Assembly: GCA_026627065.1 (NCBI GenBank)
Contig: JAPNUO010000011.1
Span: 1 to 64,000, forward strand
From: Bacillota bacterium
Lineage (GTDB): Bacteria > Bacillota > Sulfobacillia > Sulfobacillales > Sulfobacillaceae
Direction of reading: 5' to 3'
DNA: 64,000 bases
Below the pieces are notes generated by a model. That model did no database searches. It was not told the DNA's origin and worked only from the letters and a program-made list of their open reading frames with translations. The position numbers were made by a program, and so were the translations under genes. This document shows positions 43,123-53,107 of this stretch, in pieces; the stretch's first letter is position 1, and the number at the start of each line of letters is the position of its first letter.

Positions 43123-44519
43123 GCCTCCACCACCCAGACCCAGAGGTCGTCCCCCTGGGGTTTGACGCCCTGAATGACTGCGCGTCCTGCGGCATGCCAG
43201 TCCAAAAGCCAGTCCACAATGTTGCGAGTCAATACTTCCCCCGCCACAGCCACCGGTACCCCGGGCGGGTAAGGGGTCAACGCATCTTTTGCCACCAGGC
43301 CGACCGCATCGCGCAAAGGCACCCACCGGCCCGGATGCAGCCAGGCATCGCGGATACTCATTGCGGTCTCCAAAGCCGGATACGGCATAGGATTCAAGGC
43401 CTGCGGCGACGGCACTAACGGCGCGGGCCCAAGGGCTTCTTTTAAGGCGTCGAAGTTTTGGCCGGGCGACAAGAGAAAGGTGCAGCTGTCTTGGGTCGTC
43501 TTTTCCACGCGGCCCACCCGTTTGACGCGCGCTTCCACGGCAGAGCCGGGTCCCATCACGGTCAAGCGCAGGGGATCCGCGGCATAGCCTTGCCGTTCGG
43601 CCCACGCTTGCCAGATCACCCAGCCGGCAGCGGCGAGATCCTCGCGGAGGACCAAGGCGGCCTCCGCCGCGGCGCGCCACCGTTCGGCATAGTGGGGCTG
43701 GCGGCGTGCCCACTGAAGCCGGTCCAGGGAGGCCAAAAGCAGGTACGACGGGCTCGTGGTGGCCAAGACGCGCCACCAGCGATCCACCTCATCCGCCATC
43801 ACCCGATGGCCCTGAATGTGCAAAAGTCCGGTCTGGGTCAGGGCATCCTGGGTCTTGTGGACCCCATGCGCCACCACATCGGCACCCAACTGCAAAGCCG
43901 AGACCGGGTAGGGGGAAACCATCCAGTGACTCCCGTGCGCTTCGTCCACCATCACAACGCCATTGGCGGCATGGCACGCGGCAATGATCGGGGCAATGTC
44001 GGCGGCAATGCCATCGTAGGTCGGGCGCGTCAGCACAATCCCCCGGGCCTCCTCCCACGCTGGCGGCGCCTTGGCCACGGGCAAGGTTAACCCCGCCTGC
44101 ACGAGGGACGGATAGAGCCATTTGACCTGGTACCCGCCTAACACCAGCGCCCCAAAGACGGATCGGTGCATGGTTCGGTCCACCCACACCGTCGCCCCGG
44201 GAGGAAACGCCGCCAACATCCCGGCCAAAACAGGAAGGGTCGCACCCGCCACCGAATACCACGTGCGGTCGGCACCGTAAGAGCGAGCCATGAGCTCTTC
44301 GGACCGCTCGACAGGATTGGGCGTTTGCAACATCTCGTCAATCTCTGTCACGTCATATGACCAGTGGAGAAAATCCCCGAACTCGGGACGCCGGCCTTTG
44401 TGGCCAGGCATGTGCCACCGTTCCCCCGCCCGCGACACATAGGAGTCCAGCATGCTCAGCACGGGCATCTCTTGCGGCAGTACCGGACGGCTATCCATGC
44501 GCCTTACCCATGACGCCAC
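43119..44519 (-). CDS. Orn/Lys/Arg decarboxylase (YaaO/SpeA-like)
   Basis: 466 residues. HMPGHKGRRPEF near the N-terminus, PTYDGIAADIAPI, VDEAHGSHWMVSP and VVAHGVHKTQDALTQTGLLH with the PLP lysine identify the fold-type I amino acid decarboxylase family, in the short Firmicute form found next to tmk. It would make cadaverine, putrescine or agmatine. Start uncertain: GTG 44519 or ATG 44498. Confidence 0.9.
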   Translation of the reverse strand: MASWVRRMDSRPVLPQEMPVLSMLDSYVSRAGERWHMPGHKGRRPEFGDFLHWSYDVTEIDEMLQTPNPVERSEELMARSYGADRTWYSVAGATLPVLAGMLAAFPPGATVWVDRTMHRSVFGALVLGGYQVKWLYPSLVQAGLTLPVAKAPPAWEEARGIVLTRPTYDGIAADIAPIIAACHAANGVVMVDEAHGSHWMVSPYPVSALQLGADVVAHGVHKTQDALTQTGLLHIQGHRVMADEVDRWWRVLATTSPSYLLLASLDRLQWARRQPHYAERWRAAAEAALVLREDLAAAGWVIWQAWAERQGYAADPLRLTVMGPGSAVEARVKRVGRVEKTTQDSCTFLLSPGQNFDALKEALGPAPLVPSPQALNPMPYPALETAMSIRDAWLHPGRWVPLRDAVGLVAKDALTPYPPGVPVAVAGEVLTRNIVDWLLDWHAAGRAVIQGVKPQGDDLWVWVVEA

Positions 44520-44686
44520 TCACCCCGGGGTTCCTCCATCGCCATCCCACCTGTCTCTGGCCAGAGTCTCCTCATCGGCTCAACAATCTTCCCGTAGGGC
44601 GGGAAGTGTCTTCATTCTACCTGGCTCACGCCGCCGTCGTCCATAGCCACCCAGGCGGGGCCAAGCCCCGGACTCGCAGACGCGAC

Positions 44687-45517
44687 TCAGTGAAGATCGC
44701 CCGGGACCAGCGGCGCCATATCCGCGTAGTCGTCGTTTTCGCCGCCCATGGCCCAGATGAAGGCATAGCTACCCGTTCCCACGCCAGAGTGAATGGACCA
44801 GGGCGGAGACAACACCGCTTCTTCGTTGGCCAGGACCAACGGGCGGATGGCGCGGGGTTCTCCCATGAAGTGAAAGACGCGATCGTCCGGCGCTAAATCG
44901 AAGTAAAAATAGACTTCGGTGCGGCGGTCATGAAGGTGCGGCGGCATGGTGTTCCAGACGCTTCCTGATTTCAAGACGGTGAGGCCCAAGAGCAGCTGGT
45001 TGCTGCGGATTCCGTCGCGATGAATGAACCGGTAAAGCGTGCGGGCATTGGCCTTGGCCGGGTCCCCCGCCTCGGCGGAAAACGCGGTCGCCGGCGTCAC
45101 CAATTCGGTGGGATGGGGCGCCAATCCTAATGTGGAGACGAAATAAAATTTGGCGGGATGCGCCTGATCCGCGCTGACAAAAGACACCTCCCGGTTTCCC
45201 GGCCCGACGTATAAACAGCTCAGCTTGTCCAGAGCGTATCGCGCCGTCCCCACGACTACAGCCCCTGGACCTCCGACATTGACAATGCCGATCTCCCGCC
45301 GTTCCAGAAAATATTGCGTGCCGCACTGGCCTTGATCATCCAGCGCGACTGGCGCCGAGGCAGGCATGGCGCCGCCCACGATCAGGCGGTCGGTGTGAAA
45401 ATATACGCACTGCAAGGTGCCCGGTTGGAACAGGCCTGAACAGACAAAGCGTTCATGGAGCTCTTCCGCCGAATAGCGACTGACATCATTCGGGTGGACT
45501 GAATAGACCGTCTTCAC
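44687..45517 (-). CDS. kduI: 5-keto-4-deoxyuronate isomerase
   Basis: 276 residues from GTG 45517 with GGAGGGATCTT upstream, matching the family length. VKTVYSVHPNDVSRYSAEEL is the family start. MPPHLHDRRTEVYFYFDL holds two zinc His and the Glu, and SIHSGVGTGSYAFIWAMGGE the last His region. It isomerises 5-keto-4-deoxyuronate from pectin breakdown to the 2,5-diketo form. A second, wrecked copy lies at 58660. This intact copy stands apart from the main pectin operon, next to the decarboxylase. Confidence 0.95.
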   Translation of the reverse strand: MKTVYSVHPNDVSRYSAEELHERFVCSGLFQPGTLQCVYFHTDRLIVGGAMPASAPVALDDQGQCGTQYFLERREIGIVNVGGPGAVVVGTARYALDKLSCLYVGPGNREVSFVSADQAHPAKFYFVSTLGLAPHPTELVTPATAFSAEAGDPAKANARTLYRFIHRDGIRSNQLLLGLTVLKSGSVWNTMPPHLHDRRTEVYFYFDLAPDDRVFHFMGEPRAIRPLVLANEEAVLSPPWSIHSGVGTGSYAFIWAMGGENDDYADMAPLVPGDLH

Positions 45518-45834
45518 AAGATCCCTCCAAGCTTTGACATCTGCGCTCATTATATTACTTTCATTCTTCGTCTCGATGACCGGGAGACGGGTAGAATAAC
45601 CTAACGCGCCCTTATATTGGTTGAACCGCCCCCAAATGTAACTGCAGAACGCAACGAGACAATCCGCAAACCACGGTTCCACGGGGCGGCCGACACCAAC
45701 CGCCGTCGCGACCCATTACTAAGCCCCAGGGTCTTTACCCACTATCAAAACTAAAAAAACAGGAAAACGCCCGGGGTTTGGGCATGGCTCGGTCCTCTCA
45801 CTAGCTAACTAGCGCAGTGTAGCCAATTAAGTCT
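45518..45834. other. Intergenic region upstream of kduI
   Basis: A TATAAT lies at 45549-45554 on the minus strand, about 32 nt before kduI, without a clear -35. Near 45745-45785 a weak GCCC/GGGC hairpin with a run of seven T on the minus strand may terminate the nuclease gene. No ORF with support. Confidence 0.45.
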
Positions 45835-47088
45835 TCACCCCGCCCGTTCCATCCCTAAAGCTTCGGCAATCACCTCAAACTGGTTCGTAAGTTCTTTTTT
45901 GAGTTTTTCCACCGCCTTTTTTCCTTTTTCCGCGTTATCGCTAATCCGATCAAAGTGCTGGACGACGGTGGCTGTTAACTCCAGTTTTTCGAGCAAGACA
46001 TCAAGAGCTGCCTGAGCTTGGGCAATGTCCACCGCCGAATCCGTTACCGTTTTCTTGTCAAATTCGGCGATTCGCTGGGCCACCATCACCGCCAACCCTA
46101 TCACTGCCGTCAACACGGCCGGGTCGTCTTCTTCCGGATCCCAGACCAAAAGAATTTTGTCCGGTCCCGCAATGCGGACACTGCCCTGAGCCATTTGCGC
46201 CGTCGGGCCGTTCGGATGCTTATGAGCCATGATGCCAATGCGCGCTTGGCGTCCCACGATGGCCGACTCCAGCTGGTCCAGCTTTGAAGACTTGGCGTCC
46301 TTGCACTCAATGGTCACTAGCGTCTCGTTATCGTACTCGATGACCAGGTCGCCGTCTTTGCTACCGTTGACGCCTTTTTCGTCGGCAACCCGGCGGATCA
46401 GCATGGTGGACGGCAAGGCAAATTCTTGAATGGCTTCCAACAGGGCGATTTCGTAATCCTTGCCCTTGCTGTGCCCTTTGAGGCGCTCTTGCTTGACGCG
46501 TTCCTGCCCGGCAATGGCGGATTCCAGTTTCACGATCGCCTCACTCACCGCATCCAGCTTTGGGGTTATGGCTTGGTGCGTAAAGCTTTGAAAATAATCC
46601 CTAAGACGCTGTTCAAGCTGCGCGCCAATGCTTTCCGTGTGGCGCGGATCCAGCGCCTGAACAAGCTCGAGCCGCGTCTGTTGCAAGCCTTGGCGCATCT
46701 CCTCAAACGTCTGGGCTAGGGCAATTTTCAGTTTGCTGTTGTCGCCCGTGACGTTCTGGCTTAATAGGAGCTCAAGATCGCGGTTAGCCGCCTTCAGTTT
46801 GCTTTCCAGTTCAACCATGGACGTTTGCATTTTGGCTCCGAGCTGCTCCAACGTGGCTGCCGTCGTCTGGGACAGGGATTCATTCAGTTCGCGAATTTGG
46901 TTATTCATCTTCACAGCCAATCCCAGCCGAATGATATCGACGAGCTCTTGGACCCGCTCTCCGGGGGTGAGCTTGGCCAGCCACTCCGCCAGCCGCGTCT
47001 CTTCAATATGGAGGTTGGACACCATAACGCCGGTAGGGGTAACGACAATGGGTTCAATCGGCGTCCGCGGTTCGACAGGCACACTCAT
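45835..47088 (-). CDS. Coiled-coil PD-(D/E)XK nuclease-like protein
   Basis: 417 residues from ATG 47088 (TAAGGAGGAAC upstream). Residues about 50-200 are predicted helical, with long coiled-coil stretches (TLEQLGAKMQTSMVELESKL). From about 207 a compact domain appears: GKDYEIALLEAIQ, then DGDLVIEYDN and VTIECKDAK, that is D-x(13-15)-E-x-K, the PD-(D/E)XK catalytic pattern (D245/D247, E261, K263). The tail is again helical. The layout recalls RmuC and DUF2130 proteins. No methylase or helicase partner is nearby, so a restriction role is not supported. It stands alone in the pectin island. Function unknown. Confidence 0.7.
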   Translation of the reverse strand: MSVPVEPRTPIEPIVVTPTGVMVSNLHIEETRLAEWLAKLTPGERVQELVDIIRLGLAVKMNNQIRELNESLSQTTAATLEQLGAKMQTSMVELESKLKAANRDLELLLSQNVTGDNSKLKIALAQTFEEMRQGLQQTRLELVQALDPRHTESIGAQLEQRLRDYFQSFTHQAITPKLDAVSEAIVKLESAIAGQERVKQERLKGHSKGKDYEIALLEAIQEFALPSTMLIRRVADEKGVNGSKDGDLVIEYDNETLVTIECKDAKSSKLDQLESAIVGRQARIGIMAHKHPNGPTAQMAQGSVRIAGPDKILLVWDPEEDDPAVLTAVIGLAVMVAQRIAEFDKKTVTDSAVDIAQAQAALDVLLEKLELTATVVQHFDRISDNAEKGKKAVEKLKKELTNQFEVIAEALGMERAG

Positions 47089-47545
47089 AAGGTTGTTCCT
47101 CCTTAAATGCCACACCTTCATTAAAAAGACGTAGGGTCTTTCCCAAGCTAGAAGGTGGCATGACATTATCCCCAGATCGCATTCCATGCATTTTCCCCTA
47201 CGTCGCCCCTGTTAGCAGCTCTCTCAATCATCTCAAAAGGTTACGATGCCATGATCACCCTTGCCGCCTACGGGATTCTTCAACAGCCATCTTCTTCCTG
47301 TACCATCCTCCCGACCCTTCTAACTTCGTCGAGGAGGGTGAAATCTCCTTCCATCGCTTATTGCCCATGCGGGCCGTGGTAAAGACGGTCGAATCGCGGC
47401 CTAGGCAGGAAAAGAAACTTCACACAACCCCGCCCGAACACCCCGCTTGCCTAACGCACGATAAGCAACTTTTGTTAGCCATTTTCAAGCTATTGACAGA
47501 GGCACCCACTCAAGCCGCGCCCGTTCCCGCCATAACCGCGCCGAT
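47089..47545. other. Intergenic region between lacI and the nuclease gene
   Basis: No convincing gene, hairpin or repeat. A forward open frame crosses it and enters lacI antisense, but has no ribosome site or protein-like pattern. Confidence 0.4.
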
Positions 47546-48550
47546 TCACTTGGCGAGGGACACCTTGGACTGCGGGGGACAGACAGAACTTCGGGCAATT
47601 AACACGGGGGGGATGGTCCGAATGGGTTCGGGCGGCGTACTTCCGGAGTCCTTTTTAAGCCACGACAGCATAAACTCGCTGGCCACGCGCGCTACCTCTT
47701 CCAGCGGCGGTCCGACGGTTGTGACCGGCACCTCGAGACACTCCATGTCCGGCAAATTGTCATAGCCCACTAACGACATATCCTCTGGGACTCGGATGCC
47801 TTGCTCAATCAAGGCCCGCAACGCGCCTTTGGTCACCAGGTTGTTCAACCCGATTAAGGCGGTGGGTCCCTCGCGGTCCCAGTGCGCGGCGTGGATCGCC
47901 CGGTATCCCCCATGCCACGTCAGCTCCGCCGGAAAAAAGAGCTGGGGTTGCGGGCTTGTCTCCGACAGCACCTCCAAAAACGCTTGCACCTTAATCTCTT
48001 GCAGATTGGTGTTCCCGATAATGCCAATCCGTTGGTGCCCCATCGACTTTAAATATTGCACCGCTTCAATGATGCCGGCCCGGCGATCAAAGACAATTTG
48101 CGGCAACGCCAGACTTTGCTGGTTATTGGAACCCAAGATGACGCTTGGGACCAGTCGGCGGTGCAAGTACTCGACGGTCTCCGGATGCTTTTCCAAAACG
48201 TCGCTCCAGACAATTAACCCGTCGACTCGCAGTTGGCTGAGCAACTGAACGCCCTGGGGCGACGCGGTAATCATGACATGATAGCCCCGCACCCCAAAAG
48301 CCCGTTCTAATTCGTGGGCCATTGTCGCAAATAGAGGATTGCCCAGGTCGGTCAGCACAATGCCAACAATGCGACTCCGCCCCGTCGCCAAATGCTTAGC
48401 CAAAAGATTCTGCTGATAGCCCTGACTTTCGGCAATTTCGAGAATCCGCTGCTTGGTCTCCGGTTTCACCAGGGGGCTGTCGTTTAAGGCCTTGGCGACC
48501 GTGCTATAACTAACGCCGGCCAGCCGGGCAATATCGCGAATGGTTACCAT
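47546..48550 (-). CDS. LacI-family regulator (island 2)
   Basis: 334 residues from ATG 48550. TIRDIARLAGVSYSTVAKAL is the HTH; VPEDMSLVGYDNLPDMECLE in the effector domain. Close paralogue of the island 1 regulator. Likely binds the AATAMCAACGGTGG-type sites at 61091 and 61216. Lies 3' of the glycosidase gene, at the end of the operon. Confidence 0.92.
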   Translation of the reverse strand: MVTIRDIARLAGVSYSTVAKALNDSPLVKPETKQRILEIAESQGYQQNLLAKHLATGRSRIVGIVLTDLGNPLFATMAHELERAFGVRGYHVMITASPQGVQLLSQLRVDGLIVWSDVLEKHPETVEYLHRRLVPSVILGSNNQQSLALPQIVFDRRAGIIEAVQYLKSMGHQRIGIIGNTNLQEIKVQAFLEVLSETSPQPQLFFPAELTWHGGYRAIHAAHWDREGPTALIGLNNLVTKGALRALIEQGIRVPEDMSLVGYDNLPDMECLEVPVTTVGPPLEEVARVASEFMLSWLKKDSGSTPPEPIRTIPPVLIARSSVCPPQSKVSLAK

Positions 48551-48606
48551 CCAAGACCACTCCCCCTCACACCAAGATGACACGCCAGGCCGTGATGGCC
48601 GCCCGG

Positions 48607-51600
48607 TCAGCCCTGAGCGTCCGGCATCACGGGCCGCATGGCCCGCGTCCCCTCGTCAAACATCAGTCCTTCCAGCGCATGCCCCAGACTCTGACAGGTG
48701 ATCACCTCAACAATATTGTCTCCTTTTCGCAACAATTCGCAACGGCCCTGAAACATATAGGGTAGCCAGCTCCGGCGCCCCAGCGATGTGCCGTTGACTC
48801 GCACCTCCGCGGGTTCATGATAGTCGGCCGGCCAGTCGGCAAACTGCAACACAAAAGGGCCGGCAGCGGGCGGATCCTCGAGACGAACTGTCCGAACGAA
48901 GCGGCGTTTGCCGGCATAAAACGGGCGGTCGGGCGGTACCGAAGCGACCTGGGAGACCTTCTGGATAGCCGCCGTCAGGACCGGTTCCTTAGCCTCGACA
49001 TCCCACTGCACGCCGAACGGTCCTTCGAGGTACAACGCGTCTACCACCCCATCATCATCGCCCTGAACTTGCACCACGAGAGCAATAGTATTTTTCCCGC
49101 AATGGAGGTAGGGCGCCACGTCTACGGCCCACTGGGCCGTCTCGAACCGCCGCCGCGGCTGAACAGGCGGAGCATCCAAGGGCGTGTCGTTGACGTACAG
49201 GGTGAAAGAGCCCACTACCGCGTCCTCATCGCCAACCAGCAGGCAAGAAGGGAGATCGTCGCGCACCTGAAAGGTGGCCTCGAAACGCACCGCGAAAGGA
49301 TAGGCAATCGTTGGTTGCGGCGGTATGCCAAATCCGCTCTCAAAGCGGAAAGGCACGTGCGCTAAGAGGACTTGGCTAGTGGGCTGCGCCAAGAGCACCC
49401 CCAGCGGCAGGGGTGCGGCCTCGAGCTCCGCTGATGAGTCCCCGATGCGGAGGCGAAACCGTCCCAACCGGAGCAGATTCGGCGCCTCGTCCTCCACGTC
49501 CCAGAGCGCCCGGCCTTCCACCACCCAGTGAAATACCGGGCCCTCGTCTAGCAGAGATCGCGCGCTTTCTTTCGCAAGGCGCACTGCCCGCGCCCCGTAG
49601 GGGCCCAGGGTTAAGGAGAACCGGCCATCTTGCACCTGGCCCACTCGCGACACCTGTCCCGTCTCCAAATCCCACAGTTCGACCGCCCAACCGTCGTGGC
49701 CCTCGACCTCCACGGTGACGGCGCCGGATGCGGATTCCTGGTTGACAAGCAATAAGAGGCGTGACCCGTCGTCTAGACGCCGGCTCTGGCACAAGGTTGC
49801 CCGCACCAAGGGTTCTGCTCCCGCCAACCGCACGGAGATGAGCCCGGCATCGCGCAGCCAGGCCACCACCGTCTCCGCCGCCGAGCGGGGAGTCTCGTAG
49901 GTGGAAAGGAGCGCCCAATGCGCCGCCGTGGCCACCCGCGCCAGGGGCTCGGCCGCTACCGCCGTCGCGAGCGTTTCTTGAATGTCTGCCAACACTTGGG
50001 GGCTCCCCAGCGCCTCCGTGGGTCCGGGGGCGATCATGAGCACCCAGCCTCCCTGCTGGGCAAACTGCTTAAGCCGTGCCCAGGCAGCCTCTTCAAGATT
50101 GGTTAGCGGAGGCACCACCACCGCATGGTACCGGGCCTGGCCCAGGGTCAGTGTCGCCCCGTCGCAGGAGGCCTCCCCCAGCAGATCGGTGTCCAGGTAG
50201 TCGAAATCGATGTGATGGGTCCACAGCGTGACGGCCAGGGTCTTAATCCATGCGGTCCAGGGATCGTCCTCGGCATGTTCGGGCGTCGTCCGGGTCCATC
50301 GGCTGGTCGTGGGCAAGACCACTGCAATTGGAATGTCGGCGGTGCCTTGACTTACCCAGTACGCTAGCCGCGCCGCATAGTCCGCGAGCGCGCGAAAGTA
50401 CGGCCAATACGGATTTTGGAGAAATTGGGACGGCGGCGCGTCGTGCTTTCGGAGGCTATTGATACTGTAGTAAAAGGCATGGAAGGTGTAATGATTGATC
50501 CCCATCACTGCCAAGCGGTCAAGCATCCATTTGGCGTCTTGAAGCGTCATAGACCATCCGACGCTGTGAAAGCACTCGATCAAGGCGTCCCCCTGGCCAA
50601 ATTGCCGGGCCATGCCGCTGATCACCTTGGGGTCCGACCGTAGATGCCCGGCATATTTGTGCAGTACCTGCGCCAGAGGTTCCCCGAGCTTCTCATGCGC
50701 GGAATCGCCGCCGGGAATGTGGCTCGGCCGCTGTCCCGACATGCGCAGCGTCGGCACTTCGGCGGTATAAAGGAGGCCCTGCTGATCGCACCACGCGCGA
50801 ATCTGCTGATGATAGCTCTCGGTCAAGAGCTCATGGGCTGTTAGGTAGTAGTGGTAGCGAATGCGGGGCGTCCTGTCGTCAATGTCCTCGACCAGGTGCG
50901 GCAGGTGAGGCTGCAGATCGTAGCCGCGGCGGGCGCGGAACGTGTCCAGCAGCCGACTCGACCAGGGGCGGCGCCCCAAGTAAAAGACTTCGTCGCTAAA
51001 AATCCCCCGGACAACGGTCCCGAAGTAATCGCCCACGGTCTCGCGATACCGCTCGTGGGTGAGGCGCATAAACTCCTGCACCGCTTCCCGATGCCCCGGG
51101 TCGACAAATGTGCCAAAGTACTTAAACGTTTTCAGCTCGCGTTCGATAAAGACCAAGACCTTCCACGGCCCCCCCGGCGGTGCCGTCCAGTCCAGCACCC
51201 ATCCCGGGTCGTAGCTGAAAAAGCGGAGGCGATGCAGCGCGGTCAACGCGCCTCCCTGCGAGAAATGCCGCGTCGGCAAGGTGCCAATGGCGGGCCGCAG
51301 ATCCCGGGGCGCCGTCCAATCCCAGGCGCCTCGGTTTTGGGGGACCGCCCCCGCCCATAACACCTGGCCCCAGGGAAGCGCACGCGCCACGTGTGTCCCG
51401 CCCGGAACTTCGAAGGCGTCCACCTCGAGCAGGCGATGACGCGCCTCCGGGTACTTCAGAAGCACGGTGCCGCCCGCCATGCCGCTGGGATAAGGGAGTT
51501 CATCGTAGAGCCATACCTCGAGTCCGAGCGACGCGGCCACTTCCACTGCCGTCCGCACCGCCGCAAACCACGCGTCCGACAAATACGGGAGTTTTAACCC

Positions 51601-51753
51601 CTGCCGGGGACACAGGAAAAAGCCTCCCACGCCCTGCTGGGCCATGGCCTCTAGCTGCCGCCGGGTGCCTTCCTCCGTCACGGCATCATTCCAAAACCAG
51701 AACGGCTTGATGCGGAACGTGTTGGGCGGATTGAAGAACAACTGCTGATCCAT
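48607..51753 (-). CDS. GH106-like glycoside hydrolase (putative alpha-L-rhamnosidase)
   Basis: 1048 residues. The TIM-barrel start KPFWFWNDAVTEEGTRRQLE, AQQGVGGFFL, and the later IFSDEVFY and TAEVPTLRMSGQRP resemble GH106 alpha-L-rhamnosidases. A Rossmann-like middle and beta-sandwich C-terminal domains (about 780-1020) follow. No signal peptide, so probably cytoplasmic, removing rhamnose from imported rhamnogalacturonan fragments. Family call rests on the N-terminal pattern and the context of GH105 and lyase genes. Confidence 0.65.
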   Translation of the reverse strand: MDQQLFFNPPNTFRIKPFWFWNDAVTEEGTRRQLEAMAQQGVGGFFLCPRQGLKLPYLSDAWFAAVRTAVEVAASLGLEVWLYDELPYPSGMAGGTVLLKYPEARHRLLEVDAFEVPGGTHVARALPWGQVLWAGAVPQNRGAWDWTAPRDLRPAIGTLPTRHFSQGGALTALHRLRFFSYDPGWVLDWTAPPGGPWKVLVFIERELKTFKYFGTFVDPGHREAVQEFMRLTHERYRETVGDYFGTVVRGIFSDEVFYLGRRPWSSRLLDTFRARRGYDLQPHLPHLVEDIDDRTPRIRYHYYLTAHELLTESYHQQIRAWCDQQGLLYTAEVPTLRMSGQRPSHIPGGDSAHEKLGEPLAQVLHKYAGHLRSDPKVISGMARQFGQGDALIECFHSVGWSMTLQDAKWMLDRLAVMGINHYTFHAFYYSINSLRKHDAPPSQFLQNPYWPYFRALADYAARLAYWVSQGTADIPIAVVLPTTSRWTRTTPEHAEDDPWTAWIKTLAVTLWTHHIDFDYLDTDLLGEASCDGATLTLGQARYHAVVVPPLTNLEEAAWARLKQFAQQGGWVLMIAPGPTEALGSPQVLADIQETLATAVAAEPLARVATAAHWALLSTYETPRSAAETVVAWLRDAGLISVRLAGAEPLVRATLCQSRRLDDGSRLLLLVNQESASGAVTVEVEGHDGWAVELWDLETGQVSRVGQVQDGRFSLTLGPYGARAVRLAKESARSLLDEGPVFHWVVEGRALWDVEDEAPNLLRLGRFRLRIGDSSAELEAAPLPLGVLLAQPTSQVLLAHVPFRFESGFGIPPQPTIAYPFAVRFEATFQVRDDLPSCLLVGDEDAVVGSFTLYVNDTPLDAPPVQPRRRFETAQWAVDVAPYLHCGKNTIALVVQVQGDDDGVVDALYLEGPFGVQWDVEAKEPVLTAAIQKVSQVASVPPDRPFYAGKRRFVRTVRLEDPPAAGPFVLQFADWPADYHEPAEVRVNGTSLGRRSWLPYMFQGRCELLRKGDNIVEVITCQSLGHALEGLMFDEGTRAMRPVMPDAQG

Positions 51754-51796
51754 CGTATGTCCCTACCTCGTCTTGACCGAGTGTTCGTCTCGATTC

Positions 51797-53107
51797 TTAG
51801 AACGTAATCGGATAACTGTAACGGGAAAAGTTTTCTCCTACCCGATCACCGGACGCCACAATCTTACCGTCTACCAAGTTATTGATAATCACATTTTTGC
51901 CGGGCGTTTCGTCGTAAATGGGAATTTCATTTTCAAAGGCGGCGACAAACGTGTTCCCGGAAATGATGACATTTTGACTATATTTCAAGTGAATGCCGTG
52001 TTGGGGATAGGCGTTAATAATGTTGTCGGCAATGGTCACCTGATCAACGGGTAAATACTTATTCAAGCCATAGACCGCAATGGTGGCCAGCCCTGTGGGT
52101 CCCTCATAATGGTTGATGAAATTGCCTTGGAACACGATTTGCCCTACATAGCTTGAGCCCCACGGCTGGTACGTTTCAATGAGCAGTGCGTTGCCCGAGC
52201 CCGAAGGGCCGAGATAATTGTCCATAATGAGCGAATGGTAGCAGTCGCGCAGATGAAAGCAATTTGTCGTGGCACCATCGACGATATTGCCGATGGCCTG
52301 CACCAATTCCCAACCGTCAAAAGAAATCGCTTCCGTAAATCCGTACATACTGTTCCCGATGATCACGGTGCCCGCATCATACACGCGGTTGGCGCCCCGT
52401 TCTCCCCGAATCGCATACTGAAGATTATAAAACACGTTATTGATAATTTTGGTGTTGTCGGAGTCGTTCAGGACGATGCCAGTGCCTGTACTTGCGTTCG
52501 GGCCCAGAAACTGACTCTGGGTAATGATCGCGTCGCGCTGGTTAAGGCTTTGCAGCGCCGCGCCATTGCCTGTGACGTGGAATCGACAGCCACTCACCAG
52601 GGTATCCTGCACGGTGGCGTCGCCATTTTCGTTAAATTGCACGGCGTATCCCGAACCCGCATAGGTAATCGTGAGGTCGACCAATTGCATCGCGCGCCCG
52701 GGGTAGACAAACTGACTGCTCGGCTGCCGAAACACCAACCCCAAGTTGACGTGGGATGGAAACAGGATTTGGCTGGTCGCCCATCCTCCCAATCCCACGA
52801 TTCTGATCGGCGCCCAAGCCGTGAGGGTCGACCCGACGAGATAGGTCCCCGCTGGCACCACCACGAGGTCAATTCCGCTTTTGCGCGCTGCATTGAGCGC
52901 AGCCTGAATCGCGGCCGCGTCATCGGTGATCCCGTCGCCCCGGGCGCCAAAGTCGCGGATGTTCAGTCCGGAGGTAGTGTCGTTGACGGTTCTTGCCGCC
53001 GCACGCTGTCCGTCCCCCAACGGGGCCATGCCCGCCGCTGTCGCCATGGCAGCAAAGCCCATGGTTTTTAAGAGATGACGACGTGGCATAGACCAATCAG
53101 TATTCAT
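51797..53107 (-). CDS. Tat-exported right-handed beta-helix protein (pectate-lyase-like)
   Basis: 436 residues from ATG 53107, which overlaps the GH105 stop (ATGA) with GGAGGAGGAC upstream. MPRRHLLKTMGFAAMATAAG is a twin-arginine signal. LNIRDFGARGDGITDDAAAI opens the pectate_lyase_3/GH28-like domain, followed by many short strand repeats (IINNVFYN, IIGNSMYG, IADNIINAY). It is the only clearly exported enzyme in the island and may cut the pectin backbone outside the cell. Catalytic residues were not identified, so lyase and hydrolase activity remain open. Confidence 0.7.
   Translation of the reverse strand: MNTDWSMPRRHLLKTMGFAAMATAAGMAPLGDGQRAAARTVNDTTSGLNIRDFGARGDGITDDAAAIQAALNAARKSGIDLVVVPAGTYLVGSTLTAWAPIRIVGLGGWATSQILFPSHVNLGLVFRQPSSQFVYPGRAMQLVDLTITYAGSGYAVQFNENGDATVQDTLVSGCRFHVTGNGAALQSLNQRDAIITQSQFLGPNASTGTGIVLNDSDNTKIINNVFYNLQYAIRGERGANRVYDAGTVIIGNSMYGFTEAISFDGWELVQAIGNIVDGATTNCFHLRDCYHSLIMDNYLGPSGSGNALLIETYQPWGSSYVGQIVFQGNFINHYEGPTGLATIAVYGLNKYLPVDQVTIADNIINAYPQHGIHLKYSQNVIISGNTFVAAFENEIPIYDETPGKNVIINNLVDGKIVASGDRVGENFSRYSYPITF

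Noticed and set aside
45640..45720. Operator-like CCACGGTT and CCAACCGCC strings upstream of kduI
   Set aside because: They match the island 2 site only in part and lack the flanking AATA and symmetry.
45835..47088. Restriction-modification system
   Set aside because: The nuclease fold is plausible, but no methyltransferase or specificity gene is near.
47160..47765. 201-codon forward frame
   Set aside because: Its 3' part is antisense to lacI and the rest has no protein-like character or start signal.
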